A DNA stretch of 64,000 bases from Azolla caroliniana (lineage: Eukaryota; Polypodiophyta). The stretch covers positions 6,076,001 through 6,140,000 of the forward strand of contig JBHGNT010000006.1 of NCBI GenBank assembly GCA_043228905.1, in the 5' to 3' direction. Below are positions 1 to 12,095 of the stretch, one piece after another. The notes under the pieces are model-generated. The model did not search any database, was not told the origin of the DNA, and saw only the letters and a program-made list of their open reading frames with translations. Position 1 is the first letter of the stretch. Each line of letters begins with the position of its first letter. The position numbers and the translations under genes are program-made.

Positions 1-760
1 TTTTCTTAAAAGATATTGTATCTTGGAACACCGTGATCGATGGCTTTGTACATAATGGATACAATTGTAGAGCTTTGGAATTATTGGAAAGGTTGGAGAA
101 AGAGAGCATAATGCTTCAACTAGATGAATTTGGGAATGCTTTGTTGACATGTATGCCAAATGTGATGATTTGGAAAAAGCTCGTCTAGTGTTTGATGAAC
201 TTCCTAGTCAAGATTTAGCCTCATGGAATTGGATATGCATGCCAAATGTGGTCAAGTAGAAAAAGCATAGAAAGTGCTCAAGGGGCTTCCGGTTTGGGAT
301 GTGGCTTCTTGGTATGCACTAATTTTAGGATATTATATATGTTTTTATTTGATATGTATGTAAAAAATGGTATCTTAACACAAGCACAAGTAACACAAGC
401 ACAAGAACTGTTTGACAAACATCCAATCCAAAGTGTAGGTTTGTGGATTGTATATATCTGGATATGTTGAACATGAACATGATGATGAAGATTGATTTGT
501 TTCGAGCATATGCAAATTCATGGTATGTCTCATCTATAACTTAATGTGGGCAAATTTCTCTCTGACATATAGATTTTGGCAATACATTAGTAGATATGTA
601 TGCTAAATGTAGGTCACTTGCCGAGCCATAGGTAGTATTTAACATGCTTTCAGTCCAAGAACATGTCTCTTGGAATGCACTGATTGCAAGAGATGTTGAG
701 AATGGGAAATTTGAGGAAGTGCTCAATCAAGTCTATCAAATGAAGGATTCATGGCTAGCC
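1..760 (+). pseudogene. Degenerate pentatricopeptide repeat (PPR) gene fragment
   Basis: Conceptual translation in shifting + strand frames gives PPR-like helices: KDIVSWNTVIDGFVHNGY from position 9 on, then MYAKCGQVEKA-, DVASWYALI-, DMYVKNGILTQAQ- and finally EHVSWNALIARDVENGKFEE near 657-716. The MYAKCG and VSWN(A/T)LI signatures are those of plant P-L-S class PPR proteins, which bind organellar RNA. No frame stays open: there are stops (for example inside the QVEKA repeat) and several frame changes, so this is a pseudogene. It runs off the left edge, so its 5' part is not seen. No E or DYW tail is recognisable before homology fades near 760. Confidence 0.75.
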
Positions 761-1187
761 ATTGTCTTACACAAGATGGGCTTGGGAAGGATAATCGCTT
801 CCTTTCCATCTATTTTGTATTTTGTAGCAGATATGTCTTTTAAAACTAATGGAAGGATATGTTTTTTTTGAAAAAAAGAAAAAGAAAAAGAAGAGTTGTG
901 CAAGTAAGTTATCTTCGATTAACTTATCTTTATGGTATTCTTCTTTTCCCTGTATCTCAAAGAGCCACCCCTCCCTTTTCCCAAAGTAATTCAGAAAACT
1001 TTCGTATTCTCAAGGAAATACGTCCCTTCCAGCTCAACTACATAGGTACAAAAGGATTTACCTACGTAGCTTTGTTCAAAAGGATTTTAAGTCAACCCCA
1101 ACCCACTTTCACAACTCTTCTAATTGATACTTGTGAATGGTCATGTTCCCCATGGAAAAACATTGACTATGATCCTATTCATCTATA

Positions 1188-1768
1188 TGTTGGGAAAACA
1201 GGTCCCTCCGGATGGGAAGAGTACGAATAAGATGGGATCAATGGGTAATTCGGCCGCGGTCGAAAACGAAAATAGATTATATAACCGATTCGGGAGACTA
1301 TACTTGTAAATACTCTAAATGTGCCCTATGTGGGCTATATCTATAAATAGCCCAAGAGTTAGATAAGTATAAAGATAACTAGGGCAAACTTTATGTAAGT
1401 GAGTCGAGTTGTCTTGTTCGGAGTGTAGCAGGGAGTAACCGAGTGTTGTGCCTGTGTGTGAGGTCGTTGCCTCCATAGCTAGAAAAGACGAAGTGTGTGA
1501 GTGTGAGTGAGACATTGTAAGTGCCTATGTTGTAACTGCGAGTCGGCGAAGTAAATGAACTCAGGTCGGTGCCCGTGTGTTAGTGTCGTTGTACATCTTT
1601 CTTATAGCAATTTGTTTGGTGTATGTGGCACCCGTGGTTTTTACCCTATTTGGGGTTTTCCACGATATATCTTGTGCACCCCTTTTCGTTGTGTTTTTTC
1701 TTTCGATTCCACTTGATTTCCTATTCCGCATTCGACTTGGTTGTGGCCAAGTTCCTATTTTTCTTACA
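1188..1768 (+). mobile_element. Solo LTR related to the copia element at 40.5-46.0 kb
   Basis: This stretch aligns with the reverse complement of the LTR at 45311-46019. It starts TGTTGGGA followed by GGTCCCTCCGGATGGGA. It has the same 'ggctata..taaatagccc' hairpin near 1332-1352, the 'agggcaaac' and 'ggtcgttgcctc' blocks, and 'ccgtggttttt-ccc-attt-ggggttttccacg' near 1631-1665, and it ends with 'ggttgtggcc' and ...TTACA. It lacks the tandem 28 bp block present in the intact element. The flanks are ctata (1183-1187) and ttata (1769-1773), a near-match 5 bp target duplication. There is no gag-pol next to it, so it is a solo LTR left by LTR-LTR recombination, and it is clearly older than the intact copy. 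Confidence 0.75.
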
Positions 1769-3837
1769 TTATATGATGGAGTTTAATACTTATGGATGTT
1801 ATTATGAAGACATAGATTGAGAAGAGCACTCGTGATTGACTTTCTTTCAAGTTTATTTTTATTTTTATTTCCACCACAGTCGATTTATATAAATGTGCAT
1901 CAAATGTTGACATTAGCTTAGGGATGGACCATGGTGAGATGAGTTGAACTCCTCATTTGAGGAGTGTGTTAATGAACTTTGCTCTTCTTGAGCCATTTTT
2001 TTCTTCTAAAAATTTTGGTTCTCACTTGATAAAAAAATTCCTTGATTGAATTGTTTCACATCATGTTTAATTTGTACATAATAAATCTTTTAGAGAGGTG
2101 ACTTTATGCAAGTAGTGGATCATGTTAACACATGAGAGACACCATACATATTATGAAACACTCCACCATCTCCATATAATTGTGTAATATGGTGCTAAGC
2201 ACATAGTTGTAAAAGATGATTCTATATACTTGGGTGTTGATTTATAATATCTTATGTTCCTATGGTATAACCCGTTTCTTTTCTTCATCACTATACTCTA
2301 TTAACATGTTTATTGCTTCGTCAACATTTGTGCCCAAAATAATGAAAACATACCTTAAATGTGTCATCACTTGCACAAACCCCCTAACAAAATATTAAAA
2401 AGAGTGTTGTTAGCATTTTCATCCTATCTGTCTAAATGTCTTCATTATAGATGAAAAATTGTTGAACCTTGTTGCTTTTATTTGTTTTCAGTTCATAGAG
2501 GTTTATACTTTGTCACGTTTCCATGTGTTCACACAACATTAAAGGAAAATAATATGATAGGAGAATCAACATTATGTGCACAAAAGACATCTAAAACCAT
2601 GTCCCTAAGAGATATATAATTTCATATTTGATTGTTGTTTCATAGGAAACACATTTGATCTCCTATGCTTTCAATTATAAATATATGCTAGGCATTGTGG
2701 CAAGATCAATTGCCAGCTTCCTCATTCAATGGATCTCTCTATTCTACCTTCTTTGATCTCTGTGAAATTCGCAATAAGAAACCTTGCTTGAAGAGTGAAC
2801 ATGTAAATACTTAAACTTTTTTGTATTTTAAATTTTGAATCAATTTTGTACATTGTGATCTTAGTAACCAACAATGCAAGAGAAAAAATTTCATTAGTTG
2901 CACAATTGCTAATATTTGGGCCTTGATCTACGTTTTGTAGGTATAACCATAACGAGGATAAACAAATTCTTTTCCCTTAAAAGGGTAATAATTTTTTTTT
3001 TCCAATTTATTATGCCCAAAGTTGGACACGCCACAACCCAAATGTCTTTAGCCATCACGCATGTGCGGAATTTATGTTTTGACATTCACCTTATATTTTT
3101 ATACAAAAACATGTCCTAAGAGAAATTTGTTGGCGTTTAAAGCCACCACAAGAGGCAACACACCCACCATAGCCTACCAAAGAAACACTTTTGCACAAAA
3201 TGGAAAATGAGATTGATATCTTGCATCAAACACTTCAAACTATCATCACATACATGAGTAAATAGACCATGTAAGTGGTACCATCACCATTAATCAAGCT
3301 TCATCTTCGAACAGACTACGATAGAAGTCATTGGTGTGCATTGTGAGTCTCTCCCTCTCCCACTCTCTTCAACTTTTACTATCTTTGGAGATGATAGTAC
3401 AATGTTTAATTGTTAATGCATATGTTGCTCTTGATGAACAAGTGAGGTCACTTTCTATCAATTGGTAATACCCTGGTGGTATGTATAAACAATGTATAAG
3501 AATGTGCTCTCTCTCTCTCTCTCTCTATGGGTGAAAACATGCAATTGTATTAATAAATGTGTGTGAAAAACAATATTTACAATGGGTGTCACAATGGACC
3601 ATGGTCACCCACTACTACACGAGTAGTGGAACATGTTTAAGTGCCAATTGACAAGAAGAACACTCCAATGAGGAAAGAATTTCCTGCTCCAAAAATTGTC
3701 ACATTAGTACCTCCTTCAACTTTCGTAGATATGCTTTGACTGCATGCCTACCATCAAACACAAAAGCATTGTGCATATCCTAACCATGACACAATCCCCA
3801 ATACCTCATAAATAGGAAAACAATTTCCATCTCTAAC
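1769..3837. other. Non-coding stretch, no gene seen
   Basis: This is AT-rich sequence with only short chance open frames and no protein family I recognise. It contains a (CT)n microsatellite at about 3507-3526. Confidence 0.5.
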
Positions 3838-4022
3838 TTTTTTTTCCCAAAAAAACACTACTTCACTAGTTAGCAAACAAAATACATCATAGACCAACAA
3901 ATTTCAGCAACCCTCACACTAGCCTTCTCACCAAAGTGGTCATAGTCCCCACCTCATTTTCAACAAAAGTATCCCACAACTCCTATAACCTAGTAATTAA
4001 CTTGTACCATATCTATACATAT

Positions 4023-7000
4023 TTACAACACCTGGTCACTAATGGAAGCCATCGGCGGAAACAACCATCGGGGTGCTTGGTAGTTCCATTTAGGCCCTGA
4101 TGATGATCTGCCCACCATAGGAGAATTACCCCATTTCAGTAGGAACTTTGACTGAGCTCTTTCAGTTGCATTAGATTCCCCTTGAATCGAGTCGTACCAT
4201 CCCCGCAAACAAGATACCAGCTCAAACCAGATATTTAACAACACGTCACCGCTAAGGAGCTTTTGCTGTTGAAAAACAAACTTACAACGCCTAGTCCAAA
4301 TATGCCAGACTGATAAACAAGCCACCATCATCCATATCTCTTCAAAAAATTCTGAGTTAGTGCCAAGTCAAACTCCAACACGTTGAAACACCTTGCCACC
4401 CTGGACTATAAATCCATGATCGTGGGGGTTTAACTATTCAGCCCAGCCTTCCCCTATTAACTTCAACCCTTGTAAGGATCCACATACAACTCTCCCATTC
4501 ATACTGCATGCTACCACTATCTTGAGACTTCTACCCCAAATGCTAATAGCCTCTCCGCAATTCCAAAAATAGTGAGGGATTGATTCCAAAGAGTGTCCAC
4601 ATATCTTACAACTAGCCTCACCACCACGACACCTCGACCACTCCCCCACTGGTACCGCTTTATGACTAAGAAGCCACAACCAAAGCTTTATTTTTTCTAG
4701 CATATCGAATGCCCATAGTCTCCTCCAAAACGACTTCAACAAGTCATCATATATGCCTTTATCCCTCCACCTATTGCGAGTTAGAGTAGCACCCATTGAT
4801 TTGGAGCCAATGATTTGCCGTCCTAGCTTAGTACTGTACTTGAAAAACCTTTCCAGTTTGTCCGTTCCCGGTTTTTGCCACCACACCTCTAATGAATCCC
4901 AATCCAAATCACATACGAGCTTGTAGTTAACTATCCATTTCCAGCTTCCCTAGGTCCGGGTTTACTTGCCACTTCTTACCTTCCAACACTTCCACCCACA
5001 CTGCCAACCACTGGCCATTGTCTGACAAAGCACTTAGGTTGCCCCACAAACGATACTCATTAGATGGGCACCTGCCATGGATAATTTGTGCATCACCCTC
5101 ACCTACAAACCACCCAAACCAGGACCCCTCTTCTTCATTCAGCCTAGCTAGACCATCAATGACCTTATCTATCAAAGGGGTCACCTTTTCCAGCCTGCAA
5201 GTAAACCTAGTACTACCAACCAGACCCTCCCTTGTCTTCCTTTTGAAAACCTCCTAGTCTCTTACTGAACTAACATTGTACCCTAGCATTTGCCCCCATG
5301 GCAAGTATTTTTTCTGCCCAAGCATCATACCGTCATCGCTTCTAATCCTAGGGTTCCAAAATAGTGGTTGTCAGAGCTATTCCTCCATCGTTTTTGGCTG
5401 CATTAAGACCAACCCCTCTCTTAAACTTGACCAAGCCCTCATTATGGTGCGGGTCACCCTATCCTCCATGCTAGTCAGTTCTTTTATCTTTAGACTTGGA
5501 CTAAACAACCACCACTTCTTTGCCTTCCAAGGGCCGCCATTCCTTGGATACCAGAGTTCAGCTCTGTCCCTAAGAAGCAACTTCCACAATTCTGGTCCAG
5601 GTTGGAAACTTCGCACCAGGAGCTTACCGAGTAAAGCCTTACTTTGGTGAATCAGATTCACCAGCCCAAGTCCACCCTAATTTTTGGCCTTGATCAAACA
5701 ACTACAGGCCACTTTAACTAACACTGTCTCATGGTCTCTACCCGACCAAAGGAACCCTCTCACCATGGTCTTAATGTTTTTGATGCAATCTTTGTCTAAC
5801 ATCCAGCATACCAACGAGTGCCACATGGTGGCCAACAAAATGTGGTTTACCACAACTACTGTACCTGCAAGGGAAAGCTTTACTGATGCCCATAACCGAA
5901 GCTTTTTTCTGATTTTGTCAAGTTCACTTGCCCAAGTTGCTGATTTTTCTAAATCTCAACTCCCACCAAAAAGGCCAAATATTTAACAGCCATTCCATTA
6001 GGGACCCATTAAAAATCAGCATTAGGGCGCCAAAGCGGCCTTGGGTTTGGACTTACCCAAAAACCTCTACTTTTGTTCCAATTAATTTTCCAACCTGATG
6101 GTTTACAAAACAACTCAATCCGTTTTTTGGCATGCTGTAAATTAGCATCATTGCCTTACAGATAGAGCATAGTGTCACTTGCATACATGGAGTCCAACAA
6201 GTCCTTGCAGGCATGTGGGACAACTAATTCCCGTATTCCTGCATCTGGTGTATTTAAAAAGAATGAGAATGCCTTTGAAATAAATAAATAAAGATAGGGG
6301 GCCAACAGGCATCCCTGCCTTACAGACCTGCATAATGGAATTGATGGGCCCCACTGCCCTAACATCAACACCCTACTCAAGCTTCCTTTGTAAAGGGCCA
6401 ACATAGTTGATATTCGTTTTGAGGGTAGGCCCAACTGCTCCATGACTTCGTCTAAAAAAGGCCATTGTACTATGTCATATGCCTTCTCGAAGTTAAGCAT
6501 GAGACATGAAATATGTTGATTGGTTTTCTTTGCCAAGGCAATCGCCTCCCCAAAGGTCAACACATGATCAATTATGCATCTATTTTCCATGAATCCTGTT
6601 TGTCCAACATTAAATAGCGCATGCAAGTGGGGTTTGACCCTCTTGGCCAGAATATTAGCAAAAATCTTACAAATTGTGTTGAGCAACGTAATCGGTCTCC
6701 ATTGCCTCACATCCATTAGTATACCATGTACCTTAGGAATTAGAAATATCAGCCCCTCTTTAAAATGCTCAGGTAAGCACCCAACATCACATGACTCATT
6801 TAGACCAACAACTAAGTCAACCTTAACATCTCCTCTTCCAAGAGTGGCCTTGACAACTTAGCTTGTGCAACCTCTGAAATTCTTGGTTGCATTCCCTCCA
6901 GTGCAAGTTTTGCTAGTGAAGGTTGGCCGGGGAGAATATAACTATATGAGAGTAGCCCACTATAGTGAGTTGTGATTGCCTCCATGATCTCTGATACATC

Positions 7001-7360
7001 CTCTGACAATGAACCATCCTCCTTAATCAGCTTAGGATTGTAGCTACCGTTTGTTCTCGGTTTTTTATACTTAAAAAATTGTTGGTTCACCTTGTCCCCA
7101 TTCATGCTCCACCATGTTGCTGAACTCCTGAATACCATTTTATCTCTAGACACAATCAACCGATGTAGTGTTTCTTTAGCAACCTCAAGACCTGATCTCA
7201 ACCATTGACACTTTGGATTATTTTCCCATATACTCCTTATCTTCCTTCCCACCTCTGCATCCTCAAAAAGTTTATTGCTAATCCTCAAGTTGCAATCCCT
7301 ATTTTTCCTCCTCTGATTGACTAACGCAATCTTAACCGGCATAGGACCTCGGGTGTACAT
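4023..7360 (-). pseudogene. LINE ORF2 (reverse transcriptase, zf-RVT), broken
   Basis: Minus-strand fragments are: 7360-6812, a pre-RT linker with TWWSMNGDKVNQQFFKY; 6716-6156, RT fingers and palm with QWRPITLLNTICKIFANILA, then GFMENRCIIDHVL and SVRQGCLLAPYL; 5661-5377 and 5184-4927, the RT to C-terminal region; 4907-4434, a zf-RVT domain with CKICGHSLESIPHYFWNC; and 4331-4023, the C-terminal tail ending in APRWLFPP. The RT catalytic motif expected as YADD reads YASD at about 6170-6185, so a catalytic aspartate is lost. Several stops and frameshifts separate the fragments. ORF2 normally nicks target DNA and reverse-transcribes the element RNA, and this copy cannot. Confidence 0.8.
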
Positions 7361-7383
7361 GCTACTACCTCTTCAACAATAGT

Positions 7384-9310
7384 TTAGCTTGTATCATGTG
7401 CAAGGTCCTCCTCTTCTTGCAACACTTCAACACGATTTCTCAAATCTACAGGAGATTTATCTGTGTTTACTTCTCGTTGCAAGCCATTTTTGTGTCCCAA
7501 AACACAAGTCCAGCCATTTGCACTAGTGTTCGCCTTCTCAGCCCCATTGAGGGTACTTGATCTTGTCACCCTTGTTGTCTCTTGCTTAGCTAACGGCCTC
7601 GTAACATTCTCCCCCCTTACATTACTATTAATCTTCCTTGGACATTCCTTAGCAATGTGGCCATTTTTTTTTACAATAGAAACATTGGCCAGGTAGACCC
7701 TCATATTCCACTTCCACATCTATCAATCTTGCCTCCACATCATGCACCCTAATTATAGAGGGGAGTGTGGACAAACTTTACACAAGCACCCTAATCTTAG
7801 GAGAGTCTCTGATTTTGTCTACCATGGTTGCCTTTGAAGGACAAACTGTGCCAATCTTCTCCCCAATATTTTGCATCAAAGGATATAAGTGTTGTGGCAG
7901 ATTAGAAAATACCATATATATCACCATGGGATTACCTAACAATCGACAACGGTTCGGTTTGAACTGAACCAAACCCCGGCTTAACGGCTTCAACGGTTCA
8001 GTTCGGTTCAATTCAAGTTTGGGTTTTTTTAACAGTTCGGTTTGGTTTCAACAATCAAAAACCATGGTTCAACGTTTTTTTATTTTTTATTACTTTTTAA
8101 AAGAAATTCAAAATTTTAATTTTAATTTTTTAAACAATCTTTTCATTTTTAGACCTTATTCTCACATTTAGGAACATCTTTAAAATTTGACCTAAGTTGA
8201 AAACCGAAACCGAACCACGAAACCACGGTTTTTACGGTTTAATGGTTTGAAAAATTTTCAACGGTTCGGTTCAATTCAGGTTTCAAAAAATTTAAACAGT
8301 TCGGTTTGGACCCTCTCAAACCAAACCGTTGCCGATTGTTAGGATTACCAATTTTCTTAGCCTCATCCATAACATTGAAATTAGCATGCCACTCCAACAA
8401 AAGAGCTCTTCCATATTTGAGCTCTACACATTTCATATTGATAATTTGTGATACATCACTCCCTTTGACCACTTCAATGTGAAAGACATTTCGTCCCATA
8501 TTATTCGCATTCTTTATCTATGGGACATTATCCATTAAAGTTACCTGTAGCATGTCACAAACCATACCTCTATTAGGCCTACCACCAAGTAGCTTACAAA
8601 TGAACGAACACTTCTTTAATATTTTGATCTCGACATTTAGGATTGCATCCAATACCTCAAAAGCCTCCATCATTTTCAAATCCTTATCATGATCTCCTCT
8701 CAGGTATGCATTATGTGCCTGACCACATTCTTGCAAAAGATTTTCCACTTGCAACGTGTACTCTGTGGCCTCCCTCTCCACAATAGCCAGCCCTTGAGGT
8801 GACCCTCCCTGTGGTCCCTGCTGCCGCTCTTCTACTCCCTCTCCGTCCATATGCCATAATGCAAGGTTGGAATGACCTCCCCCAACTTCTTACTTCCGGA
8901 CATCTACTTTCCAAACATCTGATTCTCCCCACACTTGCGAATCCTCACTGCCATCAACTGTGAAGATGGTTGCGGCCGTATTGCTGGCGGGAGCCCTAAT
9001 CTCCTTTTCCATCCATCCCCTCTTAGCTATCATATGCGGCAATTCCTTACATATCCTATACACTCCTCCGTTAATATGTTTCCCTACGTCTTTCCATGCG
9101 TCACTTGCTTCCTTGTGTTCCAAAATCCCAACTTGTTGCTTCTCCCGATCCTTAATCATCCTTTGTAGTGCATACCTTGACTCCACCCACCGCACGGCCG
9201 ACACCCTTGCCGCCGATACTTTAATTGATGCCATTGATGCTTTACTACCCTCAGATGGTTCCTTTGCCAACATGTTCTTTTGTAGCCCGTTGCCCTTTGT
9301 CTCCCTTGCC
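7384..9310 (-). pseudogene. LINE ORF1 (gag-like, DUF4283-type plus CCHC zinc knuckle), broken
   Basis: Minus-strand pieces in order: 9273-8890, with a lysine-rich start and helical segments; 8850-8518; 8499-8350, with GRALLLEWHANFN, typical of the DUF4283 region of plant LINE ORF1; 7928-7778, continuing with MVIYMVFSNLPQHLYPLMQN and IGEKIG; then 7719-7384, with a CxYC-like CKKNGHIAKEC zinc knuckle. ORF1 proteins bind the element RNA. At least two frameshifts occur, and the 405 bp inverted-repeat element at 7937-8341 splits the DUF4283 region. The open parts of 8499-8350 and 7928-7778 join smoothly once that insertion is disregarded, which confirms its limits. Confidence 0.75.
7937..8341. mobile_element. 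Non-autonomous inverted-repeat transposon (hAT-like MITE)
   Basis: The two ends are inverted repeats: TAACAATCGACAACGG at the left, and the complement of the right end reads TAACAATCGGCAACGG. They are followed by runs of the GGTTCGGTT type. The flanks are an exact 8 bp direct repeat GGATTACC (7929-7936 and 8342-8349). An 8 bp duplication fits the hAT superfamily. There is no coding capacity: the interior is AT-rich with repeated 'ggttcggttc' boxes at both ends. It interrupts ORF1 of LINE copy A, so it inserted after that LINE. Confidence 0.85.
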
Positions 9311-9569
9311 CTCTAATGCCCTACTAGTAACCTTACACCCTAATCAAAGAGATGTACCTAACACTTTAGGAGTAGGGAAACTTAGCAATGATGTGGTTCA
9401 TAAGAGGTGCTCTGTGTAGCCGTAAACCACTCCATCGCTTCCTGTGACATTCATTCACATTAAGAAAAAGGAATAAGCCGCGTTCGGGGCCCTCCCTGCA
9501 ACCCTAAACCCCGCTATCACTTAGATGCAAGTTGTGTTTTTCTTCGAAATGTCACATTCTTAATTTACC

Positions 9570-10790
9570 TTGGATCTAACTTCTTTCACAATACAACTTG
9601 CATTTCTAATTTTGGGTCGACCTGCGATAAAACTTGCTAAATTTGAGAATTTTAACTCCAAGTTTGAAATCAATCAACCTTTGTATGAAACAATGAGTAC
9701 TATCTTCCATTTGAACAATGCAAAAAAAGCAATTGCCTATCACTATTCCATGTTGCTTTAGAGGTAATCCCAAAGGTAGGCAAAGCACCAATCAAAACTT
9801 TTCAAATGAAGAGCTTTGCTAATGGCAATTTAGAATGCCAACTACGTTTTAAGTCTGCTACCATCCATGATCAAAGTTACGTATTTTCCATTCTTGTTCA
9901 GCCTTAGATGACATCCATTGAAGAGACTCAATGGAACAATGATACAAGAGATTAACAATCACTTGTAAAAACGATGTCTAACCTTATAAACACCAATCAA
10001 TCCATTGTTGCTCTTTTGTTTGTAAAGGTAAAGGACCTTGCATCAATACAATATTTCGTAGTGACTGTTGCCAAAATCCATAATTGGGTAGTACGTGTAA
10101 TAATTGGCGGGCTTCAATAAACTCCAAAATTCTTTGAGATGGAGCATCAACTCTATCTCCAACCTCTTTGAACCCCAAATGAAACAAGTGATTAAACTGC
10201 GAGCACAATCTCTCCTTTCCAGGCCAACATAAAACCTAGAAGACACAAATAACTCTACTAAATTATGGGTTCCATACAAATAATGCGAGAGCTTTTCTTT
10301 CCATGAGACAACGAAGTGTTGAACACATGAAGAGCACGGAATCCTAAGTGAAATGCATCCATTTAATAATTACCACCATGAAGCCTTAATCGTTGTTCTC
10401 CCATATGTTAAACCCTTTCTCTCAAAGAAATATTGAATAATAGATATCTATGGTTGTGAGTTTGAACACATGTCTTGTAATAATGAAAATCTGCAAGCCA
10501 TCATATGTATGGTAAGTCCAATATTACAGCTTCCCCCAAGCACTTAGGGGTTGTTAGATGATTCCACACAACCCATGTGATTCCCGTCTTATCCCTCTTC
10601 CTCCACAAATATTGAAGAGGTTGCAAAATTGAATGCAAAACCTTCTTTGTCCATGGCAACAATGGCAAGTAAAATAATATCGTGGGTTCTATAATATATT
10701 GTACAACCTTCAAGCATACATGGAATGGCCAAGATTGCGACTTCCAATACATAAACTTATCCCTTAACTTACTAGAAATCCATTCAATTA
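9570..10790 (-). pseudogene. LINE reverse transcriptase C-terminal fossil
   Basis: Minus-strand translation of about 10790-10500 gives KLRDKFMYWKSQSWPFHVCL, then PTILFYLPLLPW, ILQPLQYLWRK, and TWVVWNHLTTPK-GEAVILDL. This is the usual plant LINE order after the RT palm (L..W....L.LAGR, ...FLW, ..W..V..PK..GG.G..D). Further fragments (10279-10043, 10208-9984 and 9791-9606) continue in the same direction with weaker resemblance. The frame is broken many times. It is not the same family as LINE copy A. Confidence 0.55.
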
Positions 10791-10799
10791 ATTGACAAT

Positions 10800-12060
10800 T
10801 CGTAACTTTCATTGCCAAGTTTGTAAAAGAAGAAGGTTTTGAAGAAGTTAGTATTGGGAATATCGATATCATGCTTTTATTATATGCAGATGTTGTAGTG
10901 TTTTTTGCAAATACTTTATGAGATCCACAAAAACTTATGAAGGTATTGGAAAATTTTTGCATGCATACTAAATTAAGTGTCAATAACTCGAAAAAAAATT
11001 TATACTTCTGAAGTGCCAAAAAAAAGATCAACCATGTATTATGTACAATAATGAACCATTTGAATGTGTAGAAAGCTTCAAATATCTTGGGCTTGAAGTT
11101 CCTCCAAATCATAGATAGACCAAATGTGCTACACACCACTTATAGGTGGGAAAGAGAGCATATTATGCATTTCAGAAAACATGCAAAAATAGAGATATTA
11201 AGTGTTGGGCCCTCAATAAATACATTTTCGACACTAGTGCTTCTCTACAGTGATAACATCCCTAAATCTACTTGGCAAGAGTTTGAAAATGTCCAAAAAC
11301 ATTTTCGTACAAAGTTTCTTCAAGTTAAGAAACAAATGCCATATACCCTCCTCCTTGAGACGGGATCCCTTCCCATTGAGATCATGGCCATGGAAAGGGT
11401 TGTTGAATATATACTTAACATTAAAAAAAGCTCTTCATATCGACTTTCTAGAATAACATGGGGTCCAAGCAAAAGATCCAAAAGACAAATAAAAGCAAAT
11501 TTTTGTGTTATGGTTGGATGCAAGATATGGAAAAACGGTTTGGTAGATGGGATGCAACACTCTTGCTTCATGCTGCATCACTAGTTTCCTCTGTAAATGA
11601 GGCTGTTTTGTAACATCAATGTATCATTACATAGGACAAAGGTGGAGGCTCACGCTTCACACATTATACTACTACATATGTTGCACCTAACTACAAACAC
11701 CATATTCTTTGCAAAATAGGGAAGTTGTACACATTGATACAAGTTAGAGACCATCCCGTTGTCTGCCATTCGAACCATTGCTTCCATGTGGCTTAGCTCA
11801 CATGCATTGCGATGTCAAACGGGGCATTGGGGCACGATTGATGAGAGTGACCGACTATGCATACTTTGCCCTAAACAAGTTCAAGAGTTTGAGTATCACA
11901 CTTCGATGCAATGTTCTGCTTTAGATAATATTTGACCATCGCTCACAACCACAATGTGCACTCTCGATTCCAACATTCATTGGTAAAGCTCTTGAACGTT
12001 GAGAGTCGCTAATCACTTTCACATGTATCACGTGAAATGTAATATTTTTGGTCTCATGGG
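10800..12060 (+). pseudogene. LINE reverse transcriptase fossil, opposite orientation
   Basis: From 10840 the + strand reads DIMLLLYADVVVFF (a degenerate YADD catalytic motif with a lost aspartate). It continues with KYLGLEVP near 11080, LLYSDNIPKSTWQEFENVQK near 11240-11300, and TKFLQVKKQMPYTLLLETGS and IEIMAMERVVEYIL near 11310-11420. The similarity continues in broken frames to about 12000, including SLVSSVNEAVL near 11580. The order (palm, KYLG, LLY...W..FE..QK, PIE..A) is that of non-LTR reverse transcriptases. The frames are interrupted throughout. It meets the minus-strand fossil almost head to head at about 10.8 kb. Confidence 0.6.
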
Positions 12061-12095
12061 TCATAATTGATGTTCGAAGATGATAATGGAATCTA

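Larger units (their letters stand above)
3838..9560 (-). mobile_element. Decayed LINE (L1-type) retrotransposon, copy A
   Basis: On the minus strand the order is ORF1 (about 9310-7384), ORF2 (about 7360-4023), 3' UTR, then an A-tract (T run at 3838-3845). The identity rests on a CCHC knuckle in ORF1 and on reverse transcriptase and zf-RVT domains in ORF2. All frames are broken and the element carries a 405 bp DNA transposon at 7937-8341. ORF1 is followed almost directly by the pre-RT linker, leaving no room for the apurinic-type endonuclease, so an internal deletion is likely. The 3' end is well placed because the related copy at 62.66 kb has the same terminal sequence next to its T-tract. 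The 5' boundary near 9560 is a guess. Confidence 0.8.

Noticed and set aside
859-1230. 123-codon frame after the PPR fragment
   Set aside because: It runs from a low-complexity A/G tract into the solo LTR and has no recognisable domain.
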